Shown here piece by piece: positions 46,746-55,353 of a stretch of DNA of 64,000 nucleotides. The stretch spans positions 620,001-684,000 of the forward strand of contig NZ_JAVDUJ010000001.1 of assembly GCF_031456295.1 (NCBI RefSeq), given 5' to 3'. The position numbers were made by a program, and so were the translations under genes. Within the stretch, counting starts at the first letter, position 1, and the number at the start of each line of letters is the position of its first letter. Below the pieces are notes generated by a model. It saw only the letters and a program-made list of their open reading frames with translations, had not been told where the DNA came from and ran no database searches. This DNA comes from Arcanobacterium_A hippocoleae (GTDB lineage: Bacteria > Actinomycetota > Actinomycetes > Actinomycetales > Actinomycetaceae).

Positions 46746-48422
46746 TTAGGCTTCAATCACGGTTGGGATAATCATCGGTGCCCGGCGCAGACTCTTCGCC
46801 GCCCACCTGCCAATCACCCGGCGCATTGCTTGCTGCATCTGGTATGTATCACCTGCGCCTTTCTCCAGCGCGTTTTGCAATGCGGAACGCACATCAGGCA
46901 GGATCTCATCAAAAATTGAATCGTCTTCAGCCATTCCGCGCGCCTGGATATGCGGGCCGGCAAGGATCTCCCGATGATGTGAATCTACTACCGCGAAGAG
47001 TGCGATAAAGCCTTCTTGCCCGAGTGTGCGGCGATCAGTAAGTTCAGCTTCGCCGATTTCTCCGACTGAAGAGCCGTCTACAAAAACATATCCGCAAGGT
47101 ATTTCACCCACGATTTTTGCTACCCCGTCGTGCAAATCGACGACGGTACCGTCTTCACAAAGCAATACATTTTCTGCCGGGACACCCGTTTTCACTGCTA
47201 ATGATCCGTTTGCCACCAGATGCCGTGGTTCACCGTGGATTGGCATCACGTTTACTGGTTCGACGATATTGTATGCGTAAAGCAGCTCTCCTTGCGCGCA
47301 ATGCCCGGAGACATGAATCCGAGCATTGCTCTGGTGCACTACTTTTGCCCCCAAGCGGGTGAGTCCGTTGATCAGCCGGAAAACCGAATTTTCATTTCCG
47401 GGAATCAAGGATGACGCGAAAACGATCGTATCTCCTGGCCCAACACTGATCCGTTTATGTGTGCCAGAAGCGATCCGGGAAAGTACTGCCATTGGTTCTC
47501 CCTGCGAACCTGTAGACATAAAAACACGCTGATTCTCTGGGATCTCTTCGATCTCGCGAAGATCGACCAAAGTATTTTCGGGCACGGTGAGGATCCCCAG
47601 CTCAGCTGCAATCCCCATATTCTTCACCATTGAACGCCCTACAAAGCATACTTTCCGGTGATGCTGATGCGCTGCATCAAGCACCTGCTGTACCCGATGC
47701 ACGTGTGAAGCGAAGGAGGCAACTACGATTTGCCCTGGAGCTTGGCTGAAAATATTTTCCAATACTGGCCCGATTTCAACTTCCGAATGCACAAATCCAG
47801 GCACTTCGGCGTTCGTCGAATCAACCATGAAGAGGTCTACGCCTTCTTCACCGGCACGTGCGAAAGCACGCAAATCAGTGATTCGCCCATCAAGCGGTAA
47901 CTGATCCATCTTAAAATCGCCCGTGATCAAAATATTTCCGCCGGTAGAACGCATAAATACAGCGAGCGCATCCGGGATTGAATGATTCACGGCGATAAAT
48001 TCGCATTCAAAGCTACCCAGCTGCTCGATATCGCCTTCTTTCACTACCAGTGAATATGGTTTGATCCGATGCTCTGCAAGTTTTGCTTCTACCAGTGCAA
48101 TCGTAAACTGTGAACCAATCAGCGGAATATCATTGCGCAGTTTCAGCAGGTATGGCACCGCGCCGATATGGTCTTCATGACCATGCGTGAGAATGATCCC
48201 GTCGATATCATCGAGGCGATCTTCCAGATACGTAAAATCTGGCAGGATCAAATCCACGCCTGGCTGGCTTTCTTCAGGGAAAAGCACACCGCAATCAACG
48301 ATCAGGATCCGCCCATTGCATTCAAAGGTAGTCATATTTCGCCCGATGTTCCCGATGCCGCCAAGCGGAACGATGCGGACAGTATCTTTTTCAAGTTCAG
48401 CAGGTAAGTTTTTCGCATTCAC
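46746..48422 (-). CDS. rnj: Ribonuclease J
   Basis: 558 residues. Metallo-beta-lactamase motif HGHEDH (80-85) with downstream ligands, a beta-CASP insertion (GSQGEPMAVLSRIA), and the ISGHCAQGE-like HVSGHCAQGE motif. It acts as 5'-3' exoribonuclease and endonuclease in mRNA decay and rRNA maturation. Lies directly upstream of ftsK with about 85 nt between. The dapA gene often found beside it in actinobacteria is absent. Confidence 0.95.
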   Translation of the reverse strand: MNAKNLPAELEKDTVRIVPLGGIGNIGRNMTTFECNGRILIVDCGVLFPEESQPGVDLILPDFTYLEDRLDDIDGIILTHGHEDHIGAVPYLLKLRNDIPLIGSQFTIALVEAKLAEHRIKPYSLVVKEGDIEQLGSFECEFIAVNHSIPDALAVFMRSTGGNILITGDFKMDQLPLDGRITDLRAFARAGEEGVDLFMVDSTNAEVPGFVHSEVEIGPVLENIFSQAPGQIVVASFASHVHRVQQVLDAAHQHHRKVCFVGRSMVKNMGIAAELGILTVPENTLVDLREIEEIPENQRVFMSTGSQGEPMAVLSRIASGTHKRISVGPGDTIVFASSLIPGNENSVFRLINGLTRLGAKVVHQSNARIHVSGHCAQGELLYAYNIVEPVNVMPIHGEPRHLVANGSLAVKTGVPAENVLLCEDGTVVDLHDGVAKIVGEIPCGYVFVDGSSVGEIGEAELTDRRTLGQEGFIALFAVVDSHHREILAGPHIQARGMAEDDSIFDEILPDVRSALQNALEKGAGDTYQMQQAMRRVIGRWAAKSLRRAPMIIPTVIEA

Positions 48423-48597
48423 CCTTCTATTCTTGCATGTTTTGCGCCAGATGATGAGCTAATGCGCCAGCGGGTGAAAGATTCACTGCTAATGTGGGCA
48501 ATACTGCTTGATTTGCACTACGATAGGTGCGAGCCGATACGTTCGGTTTTCACGTCATCTGCGCTTCATTCATTTTGTAATAAGGACGGTATCTGCA

Positions 48598-49203
48598 ATG
48601 GAACTGGCACGATCAAATGCACCAGATAATTCGGGAAAAGGTCCGTCATTTGTACGTATGGCAACTGTTGCAGACGCTGTAAAAATTGGCAGATTGAGTG
48701 CGCAAGTGATGCATCAGACGATTGTTGCCGCTTTGACGGCTCCGCTTTCGCCAGCATCGCAAGAACTTTTCAGTGAACAGCGTTTTATTGCTGCCTGGAC
48801 GCAAACTCTTACCGATTTGCCGGGTTCAGATTACCGTGTGCTACTTGCGATCACAGACGGAGAAATTTGCGGCCTGGCTGCACTCGCTCCCACTACTCCA
48901 CTTGATTTCCCGGTAGACCACCCGGCAGCTGTAAATCTTCCCGCAAACCGTTGCGCATTTGAAATCACAAATTTTGATTTCGATTCACACTATTTCGGGC
49001 AGGGAAATGAAGCACGGATGCTTGCAGCAATTAGCGAAATCACCGGAAAACCTGGCACTGAGCTGTATCTTTGGCTTTTTGCAAATTCTGCGGAGCTGAT
49101 TCATTGCCTTACTCAGGCAGGGTTTGCTCCCTTGGGGTATCAGCGTGAATTAGAAATTGACGGGCGCAGATGCGCCCAGCATCTTTGGTGGACGACTTTC
49201 TAA
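48598..49203 (+). CDS. GNAT-like acetyltransferase domain protein
   Basis: 201 residues from the ATG at 48598 (AAGGACGG upstream). The segment FVRMATVADAVKIGRLSAQV begins a GNAT-type fold, and AGFAPLGYQRELEIDGR near the end matches its last strands, but the acetyl-CoA loop is degenerate, so activity is uncertain. Runs against the M16 peptidase gene, whose stop codon it overlaps by 4 nt. An earlier in-frame start at 48508 is not supported. Confidence 0.7.
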   Translation: MELARSNAPDNSGKGPSFVRMATVADAVKIGRLSAQVMHQTIVAALTAPLSPASQELFSEQRFIAAWTQTLTDLPGSDYRVLLAITDGEICGLAALAPTTPLDFPVDHPAAVNLPANRCAFEITNFDFDSHYFGQGNEARMLAAISEITGKPGTELYLWLFANSAELIHCLTQAGFAPLGYQRELEIDGRRCAQHLWWTTF

Positions 49204-50537
49204 ACTTCGGCATCGGCTGATGCTGGCGCATGGATCGAACGCACGATCGCAGCCGGGCTGGCTGCGAGTTGCTGCGCTAAATCCTGAACCATCTGCGGAG
49301 TGACTTCGCGCGAGCGACGTAGATTTTCCGTGATCGACATCAGCTCACCACGGAACAGTTCTGCATATCCTAACCGATTTTTCCGGTAACCGTTCGTTTC
49401 TGCAGCAAATACTAGCTGCGCACGTTTTTGATTGACGGCAGTATCAAGTTCTGCCTGCGTCACTCCGTCTTGCGCGATCTGTTGTAGGCAGTTCCGCATC
49501 AGTTTCGCTACCTGCTCTGTATTTTCTTCAGCGCAAGCTGCTTCCATCGCGAAGATCCCGCCTTCGTTCCAGCTCAGATTCCATGAATATACCGAGTATG
49601 CGAGCCCGTGATTTTCGCGAATTTCTTGGAATAGCCGTGAAGATGTGCCGCCTCCGAGAATGATCTCGAACATGCTCATCACCGGTTCGAGTGCATTTGC
49701 GATCTCGATTCCGGGCATTCCCATCACGACGGCACTTTGCCGGCTCGAATGTGGCAAAATCAGTTCACTGGATTCTTTTGTATAAACAATATCTGCAACT
49801 CGTCTGCGCGGATTTGGAGTTACTTTTTCTGCTAGATCCCAGCCGTGTGCAGCAAGTAAATCAAGCAGTATCCGGCATAGTTCAGCATGATCGATATCGC
49901 CTGCCGCACTGACGATCAGTTCTTTTCCGTGATAATTTTTGCGGTAATGGTCGAGCATCGAATCGTGTGTGAGCGCATTGACGGTTTCTTTTGTGCCTCC
50001 GACGGGGCGTGCCAGCTGATGCTCGCCCATGACCAGTGGCAGCAATGCTGTTTCTACTGATTCGTTTACATCGTCCGCAGCGGCGGCAAGTTCTTCGAGG
50101 ATCACCGAACGTTCCGTCTCCATTTGTGTTATCTCTAGCGTGGAATCGGTGATCATATCTACTAATAGTGCAAGTAATTGCGGTATGTCAGCTGAAAATA
50201 CGCGCCCATAGTAGCAGGTGTATTGCCGGGAAGTAGCTGCATTGATCGCACCGCCAAGAAAATCGGAAAGCCGGGAGATATCGGCTGAAGTGCGCGTTTT
50301 TGTGCCTTTGAACAGCATGTGTTCAAGGAAGTGGGTGGAGCCTTCGTGCCCTGGTGCTTCATCTCGTGATCCAGCACCGATCCAGAACGAGATGGAAGCT
50401 GAACGCTGCCCGGGTACTTTTTCCGTCAGCACGCGAATTCCGCCCGGTAAAATTGAGCGGCGTCCGATGATTCCGTCTTCACTGAATTCGATATCGGTGA
50501 AGGTATCAAGGGGAAGCGAAATTTTCTCATAGGTCAT
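49200..50537 (-). CDS. M16 family zinc peptidase
   Basis: 445 residues from the ATG at 50537, preceded by AGGAG; a frame start at 50660 would overlap noncoding sequence. Inverted zinc motif H69-F-L-E-H73, followed about 75 residues later by the third ligand glutamate region. Two M16 halves are present (about 30-210 and 225-440). These clamshell peptidases are encoded beside pnp in many bacteria, as here. Substrate unknown. Confidence 0.93.
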   Translation of the reverse strand: MTYEKISLPLDTFTDIEFSEDGIIGRRSILPGGIRVLTEKVPGQRSASISFWIGAGSRDEAPGHEGSTHFLEHMLFKGTKTRTSADISRLSDFLGGAINAATSRQYTCYYGRVFSADIPQLLALLVDMITDSTLEITQMETERSVILEELAAAADDVNESVETALLPLVMGEHQLARPVGGTKETVNALTHDSMLDHYRKNYHGKELIVSAAGDIDHAELCRILLDLLAAHGWDLAEKVTPNPRRRVADIVYTKESSELILPHSSRQSAVVMGMPGIEIANALEPVMSMFEIILGGGTSSRLFQEIRENHGLAYSVYSWNLSWNEGGIFAMEAACAEENTEQVAKLMRNCLQQIAQDGVTQAELDTAVNQKRAQLVFAAETNGYRKNRLGYAELFRGELMSITENLRRSREVTPQMVQDLAQQLAASPAAIVRSIHAPASADAEV

Positions 50538-50720
50538 TTTTGCAAGCTCCTGAAAAGATGGGCGATTATTGTGGCTGGATCTTCGCGTAATAATGCGGGT
50601 TGTAGCGCGATGCGGATTGTGATCAGCGAGCAGGCCGCACTTGGCGGAAAATCTCACCAAATACGGCCTGCCTGCGAATTTATCTCAGCGTCGAGCGCTG
50701 ATTGCTTGTGATCAACAGAA

Positions 50721-53072
50721 TTACTCAGCGGTGTCTGCGGATTCTGCTGATTCGTTTGCCGCTGGTGTTTCTGCAGAACGGGTGCGGCGGCGTTCGCGCG
50801 GGCGGCGTTCACGGCGATCTGAGCGTTCGCGATTGAACTTGCCCTTGTGTTCTTTTTCTTTTGTTTCTGCCGTTGCTTCTGCAGCGAGCTGCTCTTCGCT
50901 TAATACAGCGTGCAGGGAAAGCTTCCCGCGTGGATCGATTTCAGCCAATTCGACTTCTACCTTATCGCCCACATTCATCACTTCTTCAACTGATTCGATC
51001 CGCTTTCCGCCTACGAGCCGACGAATCTGTGAAATGTGCAGCAAACCATCTTTCCCTGGTGCGAGTGAAATAAATGCACCAAAGGTGGTGGTCTTTACTA
51101 CTGTACCGACAAAGCGTTCGCCAACTTCTGGCATTTGTGGGTTTGCGATGCCGTTGATCATTTGGCGGGCAGCTTCAGCTGAGCTTCCGTTCGTTGCGCC
51201 AATGAATACGGTGCCGTCATCTTCGATTGTGATTTCAGCGCCGGTATCTTCCTGGATCTGGTTGATCATCTTGCCTTTTGGTCCAATGACTTCACCGATC
51301 TTGTCTACTGGGATCTGCACGGAAATGATCCGTGGTGCTGTTTCTGCCATTTCTTCTACTTCTGGCACTGCTTCTTCCAGCAGATCGAGGATCGCGAAAC
51401 GTGCTTCACGTGCTTGTGCGAGCGCTCCGGCGAGTACTTGCGCTGGGATCCCATCAAGCTTCGTATCAAGCTGGAGTGCCGTCACATATTCACGGGTACC
51501 AGCGACTTTGAAGTCCATATCGCCGAGTGCGTCTTCTGCACCGAGGATATCGGTTAACGCAACGTAACGCTGTTCGCCTTCGATTTCGCCAGAAACAAGA
51601 CCCATTGCAATACCTGCAACTGGAGCCTTGAGCGGCACGCCAGCATTCAGCAAGGAAATTGTTGATGCGCAGACGGAGCCCATTGATGTAGAACCATTCG
51701 ATCCGAGTGCTTCCGATACTTGCCGAATCGCGTATGGGAATTCTTCACGAGCCGGGAGCACTGGCACGAGTGCGCGTTCAGCAAGCATTCCATGCCCGAT
51801 TTCGCGGCGTTTTGGTGATCCTACACGCCCTGTTTCGCCAGTTGAGTATGGTGGGAAGTTGTAATGATGGATGTAGCGCTTTGCGGTGATCGGTGAAAGA
51901 TTATCGATCTGTTGTTCCATCTTCAGCATATTGAGGGTGGTGACGCCCATGATCTGGGTTTCACCGCGCTGGAAGAGAGCTGAACCGTGTACACGTGGCA
52001 GGATTCCAGATTCTGCTGTGATTGTGCGGATCTCTACTGGTGTGCGGCCGTCCATGCGTTCACCGGTGGAAAGTACACGGTTGCGCATTGCTTGCTTCCA
52101 GTGTGAGTTCACGGCAAGTGCTAAGGGCTGTTCCCGCTCTGGGAATTGCGCGATCAATTCGCCAACGATTGTGTCTGTGAGTTCATTGAGAGCTTCATCG
52201 CGCTGATGCTTATCAATGATTCCCCAAAGGGCATCGAAGCGATCGCCGATCCGCTCACCGACAGCTGCAAATTCTTCCTCTGCATATTGCGGGAAGAGTG
52301 GGTATTCTTCAGCTGGTTTAGCTGCTTGCGCGGCAAGCTCAGATTGTGCTTCACACAATACGCGAATGAATTTCTTTGCTGCTTCTAGGCCTTCAGCAAC
52401 AACTTCTTCAGTTGGCGTGAGGCCACCTTTCGCAACGTTTTCAACAAGATTCTCGCCGCCTTCAGCTTCCACCATCATAATCGCGATATCGTCGCCAACG
52501 ATACGGCCAGCAACTACCATCGTGAATGTGGCGCGTGGTTCTTCAGAGTAGCGCGGGAATGCGACCCATTGCCCGTCGATCAAGGATAGCCGCACACCGC
52601 CAACTGGGCCGGAGAATGGCAATCCAGAAAGCTGGGTAGACATTGATGCAGCGTTGATTGCCACGACATCGTATGCATCGTCTGGGTGAATTGCGAGCAC
52701 CGTTGCAACAACCTGCACTTCGTTGCGTAAACCTTTGACGAATGCCGGGCGAAGTGGGCGGTCGATCAAACGGGCGGCAAGGATTGCATCGGTTCCTGGG
52801 CGACCTTCACGACGGAAAAATGAGCCGGGGATGCGCCCTGCTGCGTAGGAACGTTCTTCCACATCAACCGTCAGTGGGAAGAAATCAAAACCTTCTCGTG
52901 GCTGTGAGGATACTGCCGTAGCTGAAAGTACGACGGTTTCGTCATCAAGATATGCTAGTGCGCAACCAGCTGCCTGCCGTGCAAGCAAGCCAGTCTCGAA
53001 GCGAATCTTCCGGGTACCAAATTCGCCATTATCAATAATGGCTTCACTGTATTTTACGTCTGGACCTTCCAT
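50721..53072 (-). CDS. pnp: Polynucleotide phosphorylase
   Basis: 783 residues from the ATG at 53072, where MEGPDVKYSEAIID begins the normal N-terminus; the frame is open to 53285 but that extension is not conserved. Two RNase PH domains, a KH domain (GPKGKMINQIQEDTGA, about 605-620), an S1 domain (RFVGTVVKTTTFGAFISL) and an Arg/Glu-rich tail of about 40 residues. Phosphorolytic 3'-5' exonuclease of mRNA decay. It follows rpsO by 312 nt. Confidence 0.96.
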   Translation of the reverse strand: MEGPDVKYSEAIIDNGEFGTRKIRFETGLLARQAAGCALAYLDDETVVLSATAVSSQPREGFDFFPLTVDVEERSYAAGRIPGSFFRREGRPGTDAILAARLIDRPLRPAFVKGLRNEVQVVATVLAIHPDDAYDVVAINAASMSTQLSGLPFSGPVGGVRLSLIDGQWVAFPRYSEEPRATFTMVVAGRIVGDDIAIMMVEAEGGENLVENVAKGGLTPTEEVVAEGLEAAKKFIRVLCEAQSELAAQAAKPAEEYPLFPQYAEEEFAAVGERIGDRFDALWGIIDKHQRDEALNELTDTIVGELIAQFPEREQPLALAVNSHWKQAMRNRVLSTGERMDGRTPVEIRTITAESGILPRVHGSALFQRGETQIMGVTTLNMLKMEQQIDNLSPITAKRYIHHYNFPPYSTGETGRVGSPKRREIGHGMLAERALVPVLPAREEFPYAIRQVSEALGSNGSTSMGSVCASTISLLNAGVPLKAPVAGIAMGLVSGEIEGEQRYVALTDILGAEDALGDMDFKVAGTREYVTALQLDTKLDGIPAQVLAGALAQAREARFAILDLLEEAVPEVEEMAETAPRIISVQIPVDKIGEVIGPKGKMINQIQEDTGAEITIEDDGTVFIGATNGSSAEAARQMINGIANPQMPEVGERFVGTVVKTTTFGAFISLAPGKDGLLHISQIRRLVGGKRIESVEEVMNVGDKVEVELAEIDPRGKLSLHAVLSEEQLAAEATAETKEKEHKGKFNRERSDRRERRPRERRRTRSAETPAANESAESADTAE

Positions 53073-53384
53073 GGGCCTTCTTTTCTCTTCTGCCTGCCGA
53101 AAACCGATCATCGATAATCGAGCGCGAACCTGATTATTTGCACCAGTACCGTCTTTTCGCCAACTAATTGCTTGCGTATCTAGACTGGAATAAATGTTTC
53201 GCACACCATGACCGAGGACCGAGTCTCGTGCCAGGACTTCCGCTATTTTCTTAGATCTACTTACAAATCGCTGTAAATGCATCACCTGTAAGGATCTTTA
53301 TGTCGTTTTCTCTTGCGAGTTTTCTTAATTTTTCTCAGATGAGAAATCGGCCCTTACCTTGGAGGCAGGGCCGACTTGCTTCCG
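53073..53384. other. Intergenic region rpsO / pnp
   Basis: About 310 bp upstream of pnp. Its right end holds the rpsO terminator; the rest is probably the pnp promoter and 5' leader. The frame of pnp stays open through part of it, but without conserved residues. Confidence 0.5.
53345..53377 (-). terminator. Terminator after rpsO
   Basis: Stem AATCGGCCCT / AGGGCCGACTT (with a G-U pair) and a 12-nt loop, 8 nt beyond the rpsO stop. It is followed by TTTCTC on the minus strand. Confidence 0.7.
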
Positions 53385-53654
53385 TTATCGGCGTAAACCG
53401 AGACGGGAAATCAGGGAACGGTAACGCTCGATATCTTCTTGCACGAGGTAATCAAGCAGCCGACGACGCTTACCGATGAGCAACATCAAACCACGACGTG
53501 AGTGGTGATCGTGATGGTGCGTCCGGAAGTGCTCGGTGAGTTCCTTGATCCGTGCAGAAAGCAAGGCTACCTGTACTTCAGGCGAACCAGTATCGCCCTC
53601 GTGGGTTGCATATTCTTTGATGATTGCATCTTTTGTCTCTTTTGCGAGAGCCAT
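53385..53654 (-). CDS. rpsO: 30S ribosomal protein S15
   Basis: 89 residues, the exact family length. Typical motifs: EGDTGSPEVQVALLSARI, then HHDHHSRRGLMLLIGKRRRLLDYL. It binds the three-way junction of 16S rRNA helices 20-22. It is followed by pnp, the classic rpsO-pnp pair. A structured leader lies upstream. Confidence 0.98.
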   Translation of the reverse strand: MALAKETKDAIIKEYATHEGDTGSPEVQVALLSARIKELTEHFRTHHHDHHSRRGLMLLIGKRRRLLDYLVQEDIERYRSLISRLGLRR

Positions 53655-53677
53655 ATGATTCTCCTTTTCACTAATTG

Positions 53678-53720
53678 CACGGAGCCTGGGGCTTGTTCTC
53701 CCAAGCGATGACGCTCCGTG
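53678..53720 (-). promoter_or_regulatory. Structured rpsO leader, possible S15 autoregulatory RNA
   Basis: On the minus strand, outer stem CACGGAGC / GCTCCGTG encloses an inner hairpin GCTTG-loop-CAAGC, ending about 24 nt before the rpsO start. S15 represses its own mRNA through leader structures in several bacteria. This one is a candidate by position only. Confidence 0.45.
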
Positions 53721-53839
53721 GCCGGCTTAAACGGCATCACCATGCTACCACGGCACAGCAAGCCAGAACCACCAGGAAAAAGGTGAACTCCCCCTCAAGA
53801 AAAAAGGGAACGTCTCTGGCGCTGATTTCTCGGCGTATT

Positions 53840-54841
53840 TTATTTCGCCGTCACATCTGCCGGATTGACCCGGCACGATACTGGCACGCCAAGCACGAGC
53901 GCGCACTTGCGCAGATCCTCATCCATTTGCGCCAGCAACTGTGCCACGGAGGCAAATTTTTGCATTGGCCGTAAATATTCAATGAAATCGATCGCGATCT
54001 CTTGCCCGTACAAGTTCAAATCAGCCCTGCCCAATACGTGTGCTTCAACCGTCACCCGTTCACCAGCAAACTGCGGATTCATCCCAATCGAAATTGCTGC
54101 CGGTAATTTTATCACGGCTTTTGCGCCTGGCACTTCCTGCACCAGCCAACCAGCGTATACTCCTTGTGCTGGCACTTCGCCTAAATTATCGCCGGAAAGA
54201 TTCGCTGTTGGGAAGCCTAATTCACGCCCGCGCTTGAACCCATGCTCGACCACACCGCGAATCCGATGTGGACGGCCAAGTACTTTCGCAGCGCCCCCGA
54301 CATCACCGGCGGCAAGCAGATCGCGCACCCATGTTGAAGACCATCTCCTCCCGGATGCATCACAAAAATCAGCGATGATGTGCACATCGATACCGAGGTC
54401 TGCCCCGATTTCCTGCAATAATTTTCCGTCTCCAGAATTGTTTCGCCCGAAACGGGTATCCTGCCCCACGATAATCGCTTTTGCCCGTAATGTTTTTACC
54501 AGCAGATTTTCAATAAAATCACGCGGCTCAGTGGCTGCGAATGGAAGATCATAATGCTGTACATAAACTGCATCCATTCCGGCAGCTTCGAGCCGCTCTA
54601 AGCGGTCTTCGAGCGAAGTGATCAAATGTAAATCTGTATCCGGTTGATGCACGAGACGCGGATGTGGCTGGAAGGTCAGCGCAAGCGCTTTTAATCCCTT
54701 TTCCCGCGCAACAGCTACCGTCTGTGCGAGCACTCTCCCGTGCCCGAGATGTACTCCGTCGAAAATGCCAATTGTGATGGCAGTATTTTCGTAATCAACT
54801 GGGATGTCTGATTCTTGATACCAAATTTGCATAATTTTCAA
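53840..54841 (-). CDS. ribF: Riboflavin kinase / FAD synthetase
   Basis: 333 residues. The N-terminal nucleotidyl transferase domain has GIFDGVHLGH (about 26-35) and the SSTWVRDLLAAGDV region. The C-terminal flavokinase domain carries GRELGFPTANL and PAAISIGMNPQF. It makes FMN and FAD from riboflavin. Located upstream of rpsO; the small Cys/Gly-rich gene precedes it by 24 nt on the same strand. Confidence 0.96.
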   Translation of the reverse strand: MKIMQIWYQESDIPVDYENTAITIGIFDGVHLGHGRVLAQTVAVAREKGLKALALTFQPHPRLVHQPDTDLHLITSLEDRLERLEAAGMDAVYVQHYDLPFAATEPRDFIENLLVKTLRAKAIIVGQDTRFGRNNSGDGKLLQEIGADLGIDVHIIADFCDASGRRWSSTWVRDLLAAGDVGGAAKVLGRPHRIRGVVEHGFKRGRELGFPTANLSGDNLGEVPAQGVYAGWLVQEVPGAKAVIKLPAAISIGMNPQFAGERVTVEAHVLGRADLNLYGQEIAIDFIEYLRPMQKFASVAQLLAQMDEDLRKCALVLGVPVSCRVNPADVTAK

Positions 54842-54865
54842 AGTTCAATTCTGGAATTAATGTGT

Positions 54866-55096
54866 TTATTTTCCGCGGAGCCCAAGCTGCGGGCGCCCGT
54901 GTGAGAAATCATCAGCAATATCTGCTGGAGTGTTTTCACTGCGCACGCCGTGCTTCTTTCCGTGCCCGCCGCAGCCACAGCCGCCACCGCAACCTGTTTG
55001 GGTGCTTGCTTTTTCTACTGCACGATGTTCATTTCGCGCCGCATCGTGGGTTTTCATTTCAGCAAGGTGCATATTTTCAGCTTCGTATTCTTTCAT
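54866..55096 (-). CDS. Small Cys/Gly-rich protein, possible metal-binding
   Basis: 76 residues from the ATG at 55096 (or 80 from 55108). Not recognised as a named family. A charged helical N-terminal part with Met and His (about 1-35) is followed by a GCGGGCGCGGHGKKHG segment with three Cys and two His in 16 residues, which could hold a metal. The tail is hydrophilic. A -10-like TATGCT ends exactly 7 nt before the 55096 ATG, which suggests a leaderless transcript. It is probably transcribed with ribF and is divergent from the ATPase gene. Confidence 0.55.
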   Translation of the reverse strand: MKEYEAENMHLAEMKTHDAARNEHRAVEKASTQTGCGGGCGCGGHGKKHGVRSENTPADIADDFSHGRPQLGLRGK

Positions 55097-55210
55097 GTAC
55101 TTAAGCATAGTTGATTGACGTGTTTCAATACATTTTGCAAAATTGGCGGAGTTTTTCTTGAAGAGCGGGTGCACTTCTATCGCGCAGAAATCAGCAGCTG
55201 TGAAGCAAAC

Positions 55211-55307
55211 CATAAAAGAGATATAAAGAGATATAAAGAGATATAAAGAGATATAAAGAGATATAAAGAGATATAAAGAGATATAAAGAGATATAAAGAG
55301 ATATAAA
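55211..55307. repeat. Tandem array of a 10-bp unit
   Basis: Eight exact head-to-tail copies of ATATAAAGAG from 55221 to 55300, a partial copy (ATATAAA) to 55307 and one degenerate copy at the left edge. The period equals one helical turn, and every unit contains TATAAA, close to a bacterial -10 hexamer. It lies 47 nt upstream of the ATPase start codon in a divergent intergenic region. Confidence 0.97.
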
Positions 55308-55353
55308 ACTAATCAACTCTCTTTACTTAGCACAATCAGCAAAGGCACAAATT

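Noticed and set aside
50641..51567. 308-codon open frame on the plus strand
   Set aside because: Antisense to pnp, Ser/Arg-rich shadow frame without motifs.
53073..53285. 71-codon N-terminal extension of pnp
   Set aside because: In frame but not PNPase-like; the family start MEGPDVKYSEA with a ribosome site lies at 53072.
53865..54554. 229-codon open frame on the plus strand
   Set aside because: Antisense to ribF; low-complexity shadow translation.
55211..55307. CRISPR array
   Set aside because: The 10-bp units are contiguous with no spacers and no cas genes are nearby; it is a simple tandem repeat.
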